A DNA stretch of 64,000 nt, taken from the NCBI RefSeq assembly GCF_010183535.1, contig NC_071328.1, positions 9,734,001 to 9,798,000 on the forward strand. Reading direction: 5' to 3'. The first letter of the stretch is position 1, and each line of letters opens with the position of its first letter. The notes under the pieces were generated by a model. The model was given only the letters and a program-made list of their open reading frames with translations, was not told the DNA's origin and did not search any database. Position numbers and translations under genes: made by a program. This document shows positions 1 to 10,067 of the stretch, piece by piece. This stretch comes from Caenorhabditis remanei. Lineage: Eukaryota > Nematoda > Chromadorea > Rhabditida > Rhabditidae.

Positions 1-262
1 TTCTTGATTTAAAAAAAAATTTTGTTGCTTTTTCGGTTCAGCGGTGGAATTGCAGGAACCTTCCTTCCAAATAGATCGAAGAGTGGGAGGGAGAGTGAAA
101 AGATCCGTCAATCCACATTGATTCACTCGTTTTCCAGTAATTCATATTCGAAATTTCATTTAGGACCATCAAATTTCGGCAAATTCTACAGGTCATTTCG
201 ATTGAAAATATGATTGTACTTGAATAGAACAGTTGGAAAGTAGAAAGTCCATTTGTTCTCGT

Positions 263-624
263 TCACAGATTTGTATATCTGTAAGTATTCATCCATGATG
301 TATCGAATGGTTCATCTTCTGGTTTTAGTCGGTATCCGTTCGCTTCCAGAGTATCCTCTAACGTCGGTGAGCACTTCCTTTGATACCGGAGCATCTTCCT
401 GTTTAGGTGTGTTTTCCGGTTCCTTGTGATTCTCCTAGGCTCGCAATGTTCTACTTTCATCATTGACTTTTTCAGTCGGGATGGAAACTGTGAGAAGATC
501 CGTTACCTGGAAAGTAGAATCTCCAGTGGATCACAGTTGCAATTGTTGCAATATTCCATACATGACGGCAAAGGTGGCTTCTTCCTGTGTGGGGATGGTT
601 GTTTCTCCGGGTCTTTGAGAGTTC
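263..624 (-). CDS. Candidate duplicated 3' exons, unknown protein
   Basis: Two putative exons on the minus strand (624-507 and 434-263, stop at 263-265) join at a GTAACG donor and a CCTAG acceptor with the frame kept open. The inferred peptide includes PLPSCMEYCNNCNCDP followed by a basic-then-acidic tail ending in TYRYTNL. The start of each exon and the sequence just upstream (GAGCCTAGG plus about 40 bp) are similar, so one exon looks like a partial duplicate of the other. No upstream start was found. It may be the tail of another member of the neighbouring tandem family, a decayed copy, or chance open frames. I do not recognise a domain. Confidence 0.25.
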
Positions 625-684
625 CCTAGGCTCTCAACATTCTACTTTTTCATCATTGTCTCCATGATATTCATTCTTCAGTTT

Positions 685-1199
685 TCAAAGAGTTGGGATG
701 AAAACTTGACCTTCTTCCATGATGACATTTGGTTGAAGATTTCTGGTCAGTCCGCTTAAGGTGTTGCTTATTTCCGTATTGATATTGTACTCCGATACAT
801 TACAATTATTGTCAATTGAAGAATCCTCCAGTTGTATTTCTGATTCTTCTTGACAATTGGAAACCAATTCGACATGAATAAACTCCCGATCAATTGTTCC
901 GTCGTTGTCATTGTTATCAATATATGGGTAGTATATTGGAACATTGTTCAGATCTTGTCGGTTCCACAAAAGATCGGAGTTTATTCTGTCGGGTACGCCT
1001 TCAAATTCAGATGGTATTCTTGAAAACGTACCCCCTCTCTCTGCATCGACCCTTTGATTATGACTTCTCTCGTGAAGCTGATTGGAGCTTCCAGTGATGT
1101 TAATTCGATCATAATCATTAGGGACGATGCGTCGGAGGAATCGAAGCAGAGACTGTTCGGCGCCCATTTTGATGGAGAACGGACCACCGAATAAATTAC
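685..1199 (-). CDS. Tandem acidic family, copy 1 (start codon altered)
   Basis: The frame is open from an acceptor at about 1,200 (TTTTCAG) to the stop at 685. It begins QQNKGNLFGGPFS, where copies 2 and 3 read MGDLFE and MGNLFE: the ATG has become AAG. Translation could start at the internal Met at 1,167 (MGAEQSLLRF) or in an unseen upstream exon. The product is about 160 residues, rich in Asn, Asp, Glu and Ser, with a shared block (NCQEESEIQLE) and a tail MEEGQVFIP that matches copy 2. MGAEQS fits a minimal N-myristoylation pattern (Gly2, Ser6), which is inference only. No known domain was recognised. It may be functional with a shorter N-terminus or a young pseudogene. Confidence 0.5.
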
Positions 1200-1569
1200 C
1201 CTTGTTCTGTTGATCTGAAAATAAGAAAAATTAAGGTTTTGAACAATTGCGCGTGCAGATGGAGAAAATTACGGAAGACCAATTTAAGAAATAAGAGTGT
1301 TTGAAAAAGGAAAGGAAAAGACATGGAAAGGAGATGAGAAGTTTCGGAACGGGGAACAAAAGTTTGAAAGTTTGGTGAAGCTGATTGGAGCTAAATATTT
1401 TTTTTAATGAAGAAAATGGGGATGAATTTAAAAGTTTAGAAGTAGGTACTGTATTAGCCAGTCTTTCATTGTCAAGATCTTACGATCTATCCAATAGAAA
1501 ACTGTTGATCTTCTTCACCGCGTAGAGGTTCAGTACCGTCGAAGAAGGTCCGGTGTGTATTTTTGTTTT
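1200..1569. other. Spacer between copies 1 and 2, with repeat
   Basis: No gene is seen. The right part (about 1,448-1,556) is a copy of a segment that recurs downstream of copy 3, including a near-identical block of about 50 bp around GTTGATCTTCTTCACCGCG. Confidence 0.5.
1448..1556. repeat. Dispersed direct repeat, unit A
   Basis: This segment begins TACTGTATTAGCCAGT and contains GTTGATCTTCTTCACCGCG and GAGGTTCAGTACC. It matches 2,302-2,411 closely at both ends and diverges in the middle. Each unit lies just past the stop codon of a tandem family member, so it was probably copied with the gene. Confidence 0.75.
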
Positions 1570-1935
1570 TTAATACACGTCCTTCGTTTGTTTTAGCATA
1601 TTTTGTTCTAATTCAGTTTTAATATCACAGTATCCTTCTTCCGAAATAGTTGGAGGGAAGCTTTTAGGTGGATCGATTGAATCGTGGAAATCATTGCTGT
1701 TGTTGTCAGTATAGATCTCTTCCAATTGAATTTCAGTTTCTTCTTGACAATTCCAACTTGAATCACTCGCAGGGATGATGTCTTCATCAATACTTCCACT
1801 ATTGTCATTGTTCAAGTCGATTGCACTAGTAGGTCTATCTCCGTTTTCCTCTTTGAATTGATTGAACGAAGACTGCTCGAAGTCCGTGTCATTGATGTTG
1901 GTGAATGCACAGTTTCTTTCGAACAAATCACCCAT
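1570..1935 (-). CDS. Tandem acidic family, copy 2
   Basis: A single-exon reading frame of 121 residues starts MGDLFERNCAF. The ATG lies 8 bp inside an exon that follows a TTTACAG acceptor, so a 5' UTR exon or trans-splice is likely. It shares with copies 1 and 3 the N-terminal G-(N/D)-L-F motif, an EQSS/EQST motif about 17 residues later, a low-complexity D/N/E/S middle, the block NCQEETEIQLEE, and (with copy 1) an EEG tail. The protein is strongly acidic with no signal peptide or membrane segment and is probably disordered. Function unknown; I do not recognise the family. Confidence 0.6.
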   Translation of the reverse strand: MGDLFERNCAFTNINDTDFEQSSFNQFKEENGDRPTSAIDLNNDNSGSIDEDIIPASDSSWNCQEETEIQLEEIYTDNNSNDFHDSIDPPKSFPPTISEEGYCDIKTELEQNMLKQTKDVY

Positions 1936-2557
1936 GTTTGGATCTGTAAATAACTTGAGTTATGTATGGTTCGACCAAGAGAACGAACGAACATTGACAG
2001 AAAAATAGCAATAAGAAATTGTGGCTATTAAAAGAAAATGGAATAGGAGACACAAAAGATATCAGAAGTTTGAAACGTGGAGACTGGAAGGAAAGAAGAA
2101 GTGGGAAAACGGGATATATACGAGATAAGGTTTGGAAACTAATGTTTCAGAAAGTATGGATAAAATAAAAACATGTATCGAAATCTATCAAAACAAGTTG
2201 ATAATGAGGCTCACTGAAATAGTGAGATAGATCAACGAGATTCAAAATCTATTTGTATCTAAAGAAAAAAGACGAAGGAAAAGGACATAAATTCAAAAAT
2301 TGGTACTGTATTGGCCAGTTTTTCGTTCGGATGATTTTGAAACCAATCCAACATAAAACTGTTGATCTTCTTCACCGCGTAGAGGTTCAGTACCATCGAA
2401 GAAGTTTCAAAACAGCACTGTACAATGCGGTATATATACAGTACTGTTTTAAACAGTTCCAGTCATTGCTTGACGTAGTTTGTAGAGTGGTGTACACGAC
2501 ATCGCATTAAATGTCGCGTACAAGTTCAGTGGTAATGCTGTTGACAATCAGAATGAG
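1936..2557. other. Spacer between copies 2 and 3
   Basis: No convincing gene. It contains repeat unit B (2,302-2,411) and, after it, an AT-rich stretch with two short GTACTG/CAGTAC-type mirrored words. Promoter elements of copy 2 should lie near 1,950-2,200 but none could be identified. Confidence 0.4.
2302..2411. repeat. Dispersed direct repeat, unit B
   Basis: Second copy of the repeat at 1,448-1,556, lying downstream of copy 3. The shared core around GTTGATCTTCTTCACCGCG and GAGGTTCAGTACC is nearly unchanged, which points to a recent segmental duplication of gene plus 3' flank. Confidence 0.75.
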
Positions 2558-3061
2558 TTATCTGATGTCAAGTTGATCCATTGGAATATCACGTGTTTCC
2601 AGTTCAGGGATAACGGGAACATTGTATAAGAGTCCATCGTCGTCTTCGAGACTTCCTCCGCTTTGTATTAAATAATCATAAGAATAATCGTCTGATTGAA
2701 TATTGCAGTCTTCTTGGTTGTTGTTACTTGTTTCGGCAGGAATGATATCATGACCCTCATAAATACTTCTGACTTCGTTGTTGTCCATAAACAATTCGTT
2801 CACATTTTCATTATTCCCTCTTTCTTTGTGAGAAGTATAAATATAATCTTGATTCATTCTGCCAGGTTCATCTCCGTTGATACTGATTGAATCCTCTTCA
2901 ACTTGATCTCTATGACGATTTGCTTGATCTTCTCCATAGCTTTGATTTCTTGTGCTAGTTTCGCCATAGTCGATCGGATCGTTTGGTTGAGTAGAATTCA
3001 ATGTAGATTGTTCGATTTCGTTGATGGTAGATATTGGTGTTGTTTCGAACAAATTACCCAT
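2558..3061 (-). CDS. Tandem acidic family, copy 3
   Basis: Open frame of 167 residues from ATG at 3,061 (MGNLFETTPISTINEIEQSTLN) to the stop at 2,558. A longer frame reaches 3,106, but TTTCAAG at about 3,075 looks like an acceptor and the exon then starts at the same place as in copies 1 and 2, so the shorter start is preferred. The protein is acidic and Asn/Ser/Asp-rich, with a variant of the NNQEDCNIQ block. The C-terminal tail differs from copies 1 and 2 (ends PMDQLDIR). No domain recognised. The three copies are head to tail on the minus strand. Confidence 0.6.
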   Translation of the reverse strand: MGNLFETTPISTINEIEQSTLNSTQPNDPIDYGETSTRNQSYGEDQANRHRDQVEEDSISINGDEPGRMNQDYIYTSHKERGNNENVNELFMDNNEVRSIYEGHDIIPAETSNNNQEDCNIQSDDYSYDYLIQSGGSLEDDDGLLYNVPVIPELETRDIPMDQLDIR

Positions 3062-3106
3062 GTTGGTGGTGGATCTTGAAACATAATTCATTAACTGTTT
3101 CGGCAA

Positions 3107-4093
3107 TATTAATATAATTAAACCTGACGCAGTTAGAAGAAAACAAATTTAAGAGAAGAAAGGATGTTGATGTCTCATTCTAAGATTTTGGATCAACAAA
3201 AGTTTTTATCTATTATTCTTATCTTTCCTCTTTCACACACTCAACATCGGGCTCTTAAAACTTCTTCGTAGATCACTGAATCTGTTTTTCACAAGAATGT
3301 GCGAGAATTTCAGTTGGCTTCAGATAAACAATCTAACGAAATCGTTTATAAAACATCCAGCATGTGACAGAAATGAGAAAAAAGACCACGATCTTGAAGA
3401 ACTCTAGTGAGTTTAGAAAAGGACGAATCGTAGGATACTGTAGCTGGCGTAGCAATTTAGGAAACATATAAGAGAAAATAGCCAGAATAGATATATGAGT
3501 CTCAGAAATTCGGAAACGAACGGTTTCAGATACTGGTTGAATACACAAGATAATGAACGGAATTACAGATATGTTCATATGTTTAAAACAGTGTCTGATA
3601 AAATGACCAAACTACATATACTATCAGTTCAACTTTTCTCCCAGGAAAAAACACCGATAAGATTCATTCCCTCTTGCGGAGAGTGCCTCTTCTCTCGAAC
3701 TTTCGATCAGAGAAACGAGGAAAAAGAGAGTAGAAAGAATCAGAAACAGAAGTTTCGAGAATTGAAGAGAAAAATGTGTAAACACTAGCACGCAAAAAAT
3801 GCACAAAATGAAAAAAACAAATGGAGGAAAGTGAAAAATTCAAAAAGACTGAATAACGAAACTGGAAAAATGTTTGTTTAGGTATTAAAGATGTAACAAG
3901 TTCGATTCTAACTTTAATTGGGTTATTCAGGTCAGTCGTCGAGAAACTATTTTCGACAAATCTCCGTTTAGCGTTACATGACCTGAATAATCCCATAAAA
4001 GTTGAAATGCTGAAAAGTTAATGTATTCGTAGCTGAATTCTTTATTAATTTTGTCTTAATTTGTTTCATAAATTAATTTTAATTAAACATGGA
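3107..4093. other. Intergenic, contains a hairpin repeat
   Basis: No gene supported; the short frames here have no splice or codon support. The only structure noted is the inverted repeat at 3,920-3,994. Confidence 0.5.
3920..3994. repeat. Short inverted repeat (hairpin)
   Basis: GGGTTATTCAGGTCA at 3,920-3,934 is the reverse complement, with one extra base, of TGACCTGAATAATCCC at 3,979-3,994. The loop is 44 bp. It could be a very small fold-back element or a structured RNA. No flanking target duplication was identified. Confidence 0.7.
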
Positions 4094-5005
4094 TTAAGCA
4101 TCTATGATATCATCAGGACCCGTTCTCTGATTATACTTATTCATCCAAAAACTCTTCGCTGCAACATATTTACGGCCACGCATAACCACATAGATGGCAA
4201 GTCCTTGCGCAGCTGTGAAGCAGATCTGAAATTAGAACAATGACGTCTGAGTCTATGAAGTTTTGCAATTAGTTTGTTAACTCTGCAAACCTGGAAAACA
4301 GTCCATCCCAAATCGAAACGAATGTTTCCAAAAACTCTTCTGTGAACGTCCATTGCAAATGCTCCCATTGTCAAAACAGTGAAAATGCAGTTCAAAATGA
4401 AATTAGTCATGTAGAACACAAGGAATGGGCTGAAACCAAAAGAGAATCAGTCTGACTTTATGAGCTAAAAACCTAACCTGAAAAAGATTTTCTTACTCTT
4501 TTGGAGCCCATAAAATAACAAAACATGACAGGGAAGACCAACGAGGAAAGCGAAAATAAGGTCGACTGAAATGAGTTTCAGTTGTTTCTGAACTGAAAAT
4601 AGAGTTCACTTACTAATCTCTAAATGATCGATAAAAGGGTTCCTGCCTTGTCCACGAGAGTGAAATAGAGAATATGAGACACAAAATGCAATGGTTACAG
4701 CGAATCCGATAGCACATGCGATATATGAACCGACCTAGATTTCAGATTGAGTTCAGATTCATTGTTTATTATTACCTTCACATGAACATTTGTTCCGAAA
4801 AGCCGAAATGCTTTGTCATTTTCTCGGAAAGTAATCACATCCGAACCGTCTAGTCTGAAACAAAAACAATTGGAAGTGAGATATGCTGGCTGTGGATTTA
4901 CCTCGTTTCAAATCTCGAGTAATCGACGTCTTGTTCATGTACAATCCCTTTGAGAAAATGTTGAACTTGGGTTACTGTAGGTACTTTTGAGCGCCACGAG
5001 GACAT
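4094..5005 (-). CDS. Four-transmembrane protein, unknown family
   Basis: Six exons (5,005-4,902, 4,854-4,776, 4,734-4,614, 4,565-4,478, 4,429-4,291, 4,225-4,094) join in frame to 220 residues. The N-terminus (MSSWRSKVPTVTQ) is polar. Four hydrophobic segments follow: about residues 62-82 (VGSYIACAIGFAVTIAF), 100-120 (LIFAFLVGLPCHVLLFYGL), 130-155 (FLVFYMTNFILNCIFTVLTM) and 170-190 (TVFQICFTAAQGLAIYVVM), then a basic tail ending DDIIDA. The ATG directly follows a TTTCCAG acceptor, which suits SL trans-splicing. An upstream ATG at 5,284 opens a 31-codon frame, but no junction joins it to this frame. The layout resembles small nematode four-pass membrane proteins; I cannot name the family. Confidence 0.8.
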
Positions 5006-6365
5006 CTGGAAAACCAAAGAGATGTGGAGATAAGGGTTTTTCTAGAAAGAAGATAAGTTCTAGACATTTATTTCAAGCGCAAACAATAGAATCGAGACAA
5101 AAATTTGTATTCCCCATAAAGAAGGTCTCTATTTCAACAATAGAAATGCAAATCACAAAAAAAAAATTGGAGAAAAACCAACTGGTCAGATCTGCAAAAA
5201 AGGAAAGAGAGACCTAATCCTACAGTTTATATGATCCAACTCGTTTCTGCCATCAAACAACTTGTACACATAGTCATCTTCCATTCGGAAATTGAATGAA
5301 TCGATAATAAAAGGATAGGATACAAACAGGGAACTATAAGAAGGAAAAGAAGAGAAGTAGAGGTATAAGAAGAGGAAAAAAGTACTACTTATTTGTGTTT
5401 TCAGTTTCTTTTTTGTTCAATGAACATCAGGTATTCAACCGGTTTACACGAACATATGAGAAGGAGAGAAGACGTTTGGTTTTTAAAGATAAAAACGTTG
5501 GATGGAGAAGAAAAAAACAGTCAACAGATAAGATCTTTGAAACTAGATTTACGCTGATAGACTATAAGTACGAAAGTTGATTCATCGAAAAAGTCAATTA
5601 GAAAATGTTGAAGAATTCTGAGAAGAACTAGAAGGTGGAAATGATCTTCTGGTAGTTTGAATGCTGAAATCTTTAAAAAAGCTCAATTTTACTGTTTTTT
5701 TTTCAAAAAGAGATCATTCAGATGAAATCAAGACAAGGACACGGAATCCACGTGAATTGGTTCATGTTCAGAGAAGGAAAAGTAGGATCTGCAGGTAGAG
5801 AGAAAGAGAGAATTCGGAAAACAAGGTCGTCTTGCTTTCCGAATCTCGTCTTCAGATCGCTCTCTTCTTCTAACTTATATTCTTGATTCCTCTTTTCGGA
5901 ATAAGGAAATTGGTCTCGAGGAAGAAGAAGTAGTAGAAGAAGAAGAAGAAAATTTGAAGGGACAGAGAAGAAAACAAGAAACATTGAACGATAGAAGGTG
6001 TTAATTGAACGGAAGAAGATTGGAATAGAAATGGGAAAAAGTTGTAAACGGACATAAAAGGGTGTGGAAAAACAGGGAGTGGAGGAGAGAATAAGGGAAG
6101 CATTTTAATTAAAAATGAATTGGATTGACGAATGTTTTCGAACGGAGTGGATTGAATTGAATGAGGGTAGACGGATACTCAACATGAGAAGAAGTTTGAC
6201 CTACGAAATAATTGACTTACAGAGTATCAGAAGAGTTCCCTTTTCTATCGGAAACTGGCTCAGCAAGAAATCCACATAGGTACGAACTATTTGTATGTGC
6301 AAGACTCGAGAATATGAGATATGCGTCGACGGAATATGTTTGAAAATAAGGTCCATCCTGATTAT
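5006..6365. other. Intergenic, purine-rich, no clear gene
   Basis: Mostly A/G-rich on the plus strand with AAGAAG runs near 5,930-5,950. Only short frames are visible. A 31-codon frame begins at the ATG at 5,284 (minus) but cannot be joined to the gene downstream. Confidence 0.4.
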
Positions 6366-6646
6366 TTATTCTACGTTTTCGGCTGTGAGTCGGGGTTTTT
6401 TCAACATGTCATCATAAATTGATAGAGATTTCCGCTTGTATCTCATGTTGTCTTGCATTATTGTTTCCCAAAACTGATTTCTTCAAACTTTTTTCAAATT
6501 CTGAAAGGAGTTAATATGTATCCTTACTTCCTCATTAGGGATGCATTTATATTCAGCTCGATGAACTAGGAACCAATCAGAATGGGAAAGCACGGACCGT
6601 GATATTGAGAGGACGTAATCTGAAGAGAGCACTATTTTTGGAATAT
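6366..6646 (-). CDS. Orphan two-exon coding fragment
   Basis: Two exons on the minus strand, 6,646-6,528 and 6,473-6,366, are open and join in frame at GAA|GTAAGG and AAATCAG|TTT. They encode about 74 residues, including SVLSHSDWFLVHRAEYKC and, after the junction, FWETIMQDNMRYKRK, ending AENVE before a TAA. The first exon opens in phase 2 after a TACTTCAG acceptor, so at least one upstream exon with the start is missing; none could be identified between 6,647 and 6,994. It lies downstream of the deubiquitinase gene on the same strand and could be a small downstream cistron or the tail of an undetected gene. No family recognised. Confidence 0.4.
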
Positions 6647-6994
6647 CTGAAGTAATCCAGATAATTTAATTGTCTTCATTCATCTCGGTATTTTTATTTT
6701 ATTTTATGGCTTTCTCAATTTTTCTCTCGCAACAGGGGTAATCGATAGAATCATCTGATAATTTGAAAGATTCAAGATAAATTTAAAACTTTATATATTC
6801 TTGAAAATGTCACTATTAATCAAGCACAACTGGTTATTAAGAAACTAAAATTCTTAGAGGTAAACAAACTAACAGAAAAGACAGGAGAAAAGTGACCCAT
6901 AGGAACATGAATATAAGTGGAAAACAGGGAAAATGAGTGAAAGACAGAAAAATTGAGAAGTTTGCCTAAAGAAAGCTGAAAGTTCTACATGAAG
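6647..6994. other. Short spacer downstream of usp-3
   Basis: AT-rich. Contains overlapping AATAAA-like words on the minus strand near 6,700-6,715 that could end the usp-3 transcript. No coding exon is supported. Confidence 0.35.
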
Positions 6995-9496
6995 TTACGG
7001 ATTTCTAGTCGATTTTGTGTACATTAACACGTATGCTTTTTGTTTTGAAACGAGACTTGTATCCACTGGTTTCACTACTGTATCGTCAAATTGATACCAT
7101 TTTTGACCACGACGACCAAATGCAATGTAGTGGCCGGAAGAGCATCTGAAAATAGACTCAATCCAATGAATTTACTTACTCCCTTTGACAACTAACCCAT
7201 AGCCAATATGAACTATAATTGATTGAAGATCGTAGACGCATGGCGGCTCATCGCTGTCCTGAAATAAATTTTTTCATTTTTACAGTTTGAAAACTCGAGA
7301 TCCTAGACCACTTTCAAATTATGACAAATACTGTAATTGAGGAAAAGTCATTTTTGTTAATATCGGATTCACAGTAAAAATAGTTGCCTTTCTAAATAAA
7401 TCTTTAGAAACCGGCGAAATCTGACAAAAATTCTAGTTAATTCTTTGAATTCTCTTACAAACCTCAGTCAGAAAATCGTCCACCGATAATCCTGCCATTG
7501 GAAACTCGATCAATGTATCAATCTTTCCTCCGTTGTCTCGGAATCGTTTTATGTGCAGACAAAGAACCTGAACAATTCAATTTCAAGACTCCTTCGAAAT
7601 TAAAAAAAAACCTACATCAGGCAACTTTTTGATGAACATTTGTTTTGAACATGTTTGCTTCGACTTGCATTTAGAGCATTCCGGCTTTTCTCCCTTTTCA
7701 AGAAGTTCTTTTTGAAAAAATAGGTCGAGACAATCGGATAGACGGATTCGAGCCTTTGAAAGTCGTGGAACGTCCAACGAGAGATCTTGAAAAATACTTG
7801 AATAGAGACAACTCCAAAAATTATATTCTAACTCACCCATGAATTCATCCATTTTATTGCTACAGTTTCTGCATGTCTGGCAAATAACACTACTCTGTAA
7901 TATTCCTTCGAAATGTTTTGAAATCGGTGTTACTTTATCATCGGGCATATCGGGCAAATGTCGGCATTTTCTCATTTCAGTATTCAGTTGATCCAAAAGA
8001 TATCTCAGAAATTCATGAGAATCGTGCTGTCGGAAACCTCTAAATCTGGGACATGCAGAGACGAATGCTTCTCGAAATTCATTTGGAGCTGTCGGATCAC
8101 GATAGTTCTTTGCGGACATTGATATTAACAACTTCCTATATTCATCAGTCAAAAAGCAGTTCCCGTTTTTCGAAAGTTTCTCATCTTCAACATAATCTTC
8201 CAGTGATGGGAGAGAAATTATATATTCACGAAAGTCGTATATACTTCTGAAAAATTGAAAGTTGTGAAAAGTTTGTACGAAGAATCTTCTCCCTTAAAAA
8301 TTCGCGAGGAAACTTTTAAAATCAACTTACGCCAAAGCTTGCAATACTGCATTCATGAAGCACGTATTTCCAATATTCCTCAAACCACGTGGTCTACATG
8401 TTATTTCCGAAGCAGATGAAGCTGCGGAGACTCCAGATACATTTGTTTTCATTGAAGTAGGAGGAGGATTGGTACAATCAATGATGACTGCTCCTTGGAA
8501 CGGAGTATCAAACATCGGGCTTACTTTTCCCTTCTTCCCGCGTTTTTTCTTCGATCCTTTCTTTTCGGGAGCCACGCGCAATTTTGTAGCAAAGGTGGTA
8601 GAAACATTGGTAATCCCTCTTGAAAAATAAACTATTGGGTTCACATTTGTATACTAGTTATGATGTACTTTTACTTCCCTAATCAGTGAACCAATAGCCA
8701 TTTAGTTCGGATGAATGCAACGCTTCTGTATTTTAAACAAAAATTCCTACTGTACAACAAACCACAAAACTGGAAAATAGGCTAGAGGAATATTAGAACA
8801 AAACTGAACCCTACAATTTTGTACCCGAGAATTGGAAAATTAGTACCCTGTTGTACCCTAGAATTATTGTACCCTCAGAATTGAATGGCGAATCAAGCCA
8901 TTTAAACTTATTCTCGGCTCAAAATGAAAAACAGTTCCTTAAAGAATCACTAGAACGAATTTAAAATAAAAATTATATTTTTGAAAAAATATTTTAGAAA
9001 CTTACGGTGAAGATTGAGCTGTTATAGTCGGCCCTTCGCCGCCTTCTATAACATCCTCTCGGTCGAAAAGAAGTTTCAATGATTTTAGGACACCATATAA
9101 GGATGGCTCGAAATCTAGGGAGACCTCATCATCGCATGAATAACAATACAGCTCGAAAGTTATACAATCTATCACAACTGGATGACCCAAGTCCTCACAA
9201 TGTTCAATGGCATGACCAGAATCATTTCTTCCGCAAAGTATACGTCCACAGAACAGACACATGAAAGATTTGTTGCAATTATCGCATTCGTCACAGAAAG
9301 TTTTGAATTTTTCTTGTGCTCTAAAAATATTACATTTTTTCCAAATCATTATCATAAAAACTCACTTGGATACTTTTCCACGATTCGTATTTCCTTCCAA
9401 GAACAAATTATTGTCTTCCATCTCCTGCTTTTTCTGAAACATTGCCTTGGGCACCCGTTCGATACATTGCTCTGCTTTTATGTGACTGCAGAGCAT
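6995..9496 (-). CDS. usp-3: Ubiquitin-specific protease, USP3 type
   Basis: Eight exons (9,496-9,366, 9,320-9,006, 8,618-8,331, 8,246-7,837, 7,785-7,616, 7,567-7,463, 7,258-7,197, 7,145-6,995) give 543 residues. A zinc finger of the ZnF-UBP type comes first (CSHIKA ... CDEC ... CLFCGRILCGR ... HAIEHCEDLGHP ... CYSCDDEV), then a basic linker, then the peptidase C19 domain: Cys box GLRNIGNTCFMNAVLQA, QHDSHEFLRYLLDQL, two zinc Cys pairs (CQTC; CSKCKSKQTC), LPDVLCLHIKRF, and the His box SSGHYIAFG with WYQFDDTVV. Cys, His and Asp of the triad are present. Order and wording are closest, from memory, to human USP3, a histone H2A/H2B deubiquitinase. The ATG sits directly after a TTCCAG acceptor. The gene is divergent from rps-6. 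Confidence 0.88.
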
Positions 9497-10067
9497 CTGG
9501 AAGTACATTAACCATTTTAAAAGATACCACAGACAGCTTGGAATTATGGATTTCAATCAGTTTTACAGGTGTAGAAAACGTTTGCCACTCAAATGGTTTG
9601 GAAAAAAATGGAAAGTACGAAAAACACTGAAAATTGCAAGATTTTTGTCGAAATTCCGCGAATCGGTAAGGAAATCTGAATAGTTTAGAAAAAATAAAAT
9701 CCATTTGACGAGGGAGCATCCGTTGCGTGTAGACTGCAGACAACAAACAAATGAAGAAATACGGTGAAGCGACGGGTCTTACAGCGACCGCATGCGCCTT
9801 TAATCGGTGCAGTTGGACTGGCCTAAAATATTTCTCGTTTTTATGTAATTTTTGCAGAACTGTCTCGATTTGTTGTAACTTTTAAAACAATTTTAAGTAA
9901 AGATTCAGGAACATTAGAAAATTGTAATCTAATTCGCCTCTAAAAGGGAGCGTGTTTCTTTCCCATTTTTACCACGAGCGTTTATTGTTGAATGAGCTCC
10001 ATTTTAATCTTAACTCATCTTGGTTTCATTTATTAATTTCATTTTTTCAGGTAATAATATTTGAGCG
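9497..10067. promoter_or_regulatory. Divergent promoter region, usp-3 / rps-6
   Basis: This 571-bp gap separates two outward-facing genes. A GC-richer patch around 9,760-9,825 contains GCGACCGCATGCGCC, which stands out from the AT-rich surroundings. TTTTTTCAG at about 10,048 is followed within 20 bp by the rps-6 ATG and is the probable trans-splice site. No specific factor site is claimed. Confidence 0.45.

Noticed and set aside
5222..5284. ATG-initiated frame (MEDDYVYKLFDGRNELD) upstream of the four-pass gene
   Set aside because: No donor joins it to the downstream exon in frame; all tested junctions hit stops within 20 codons.
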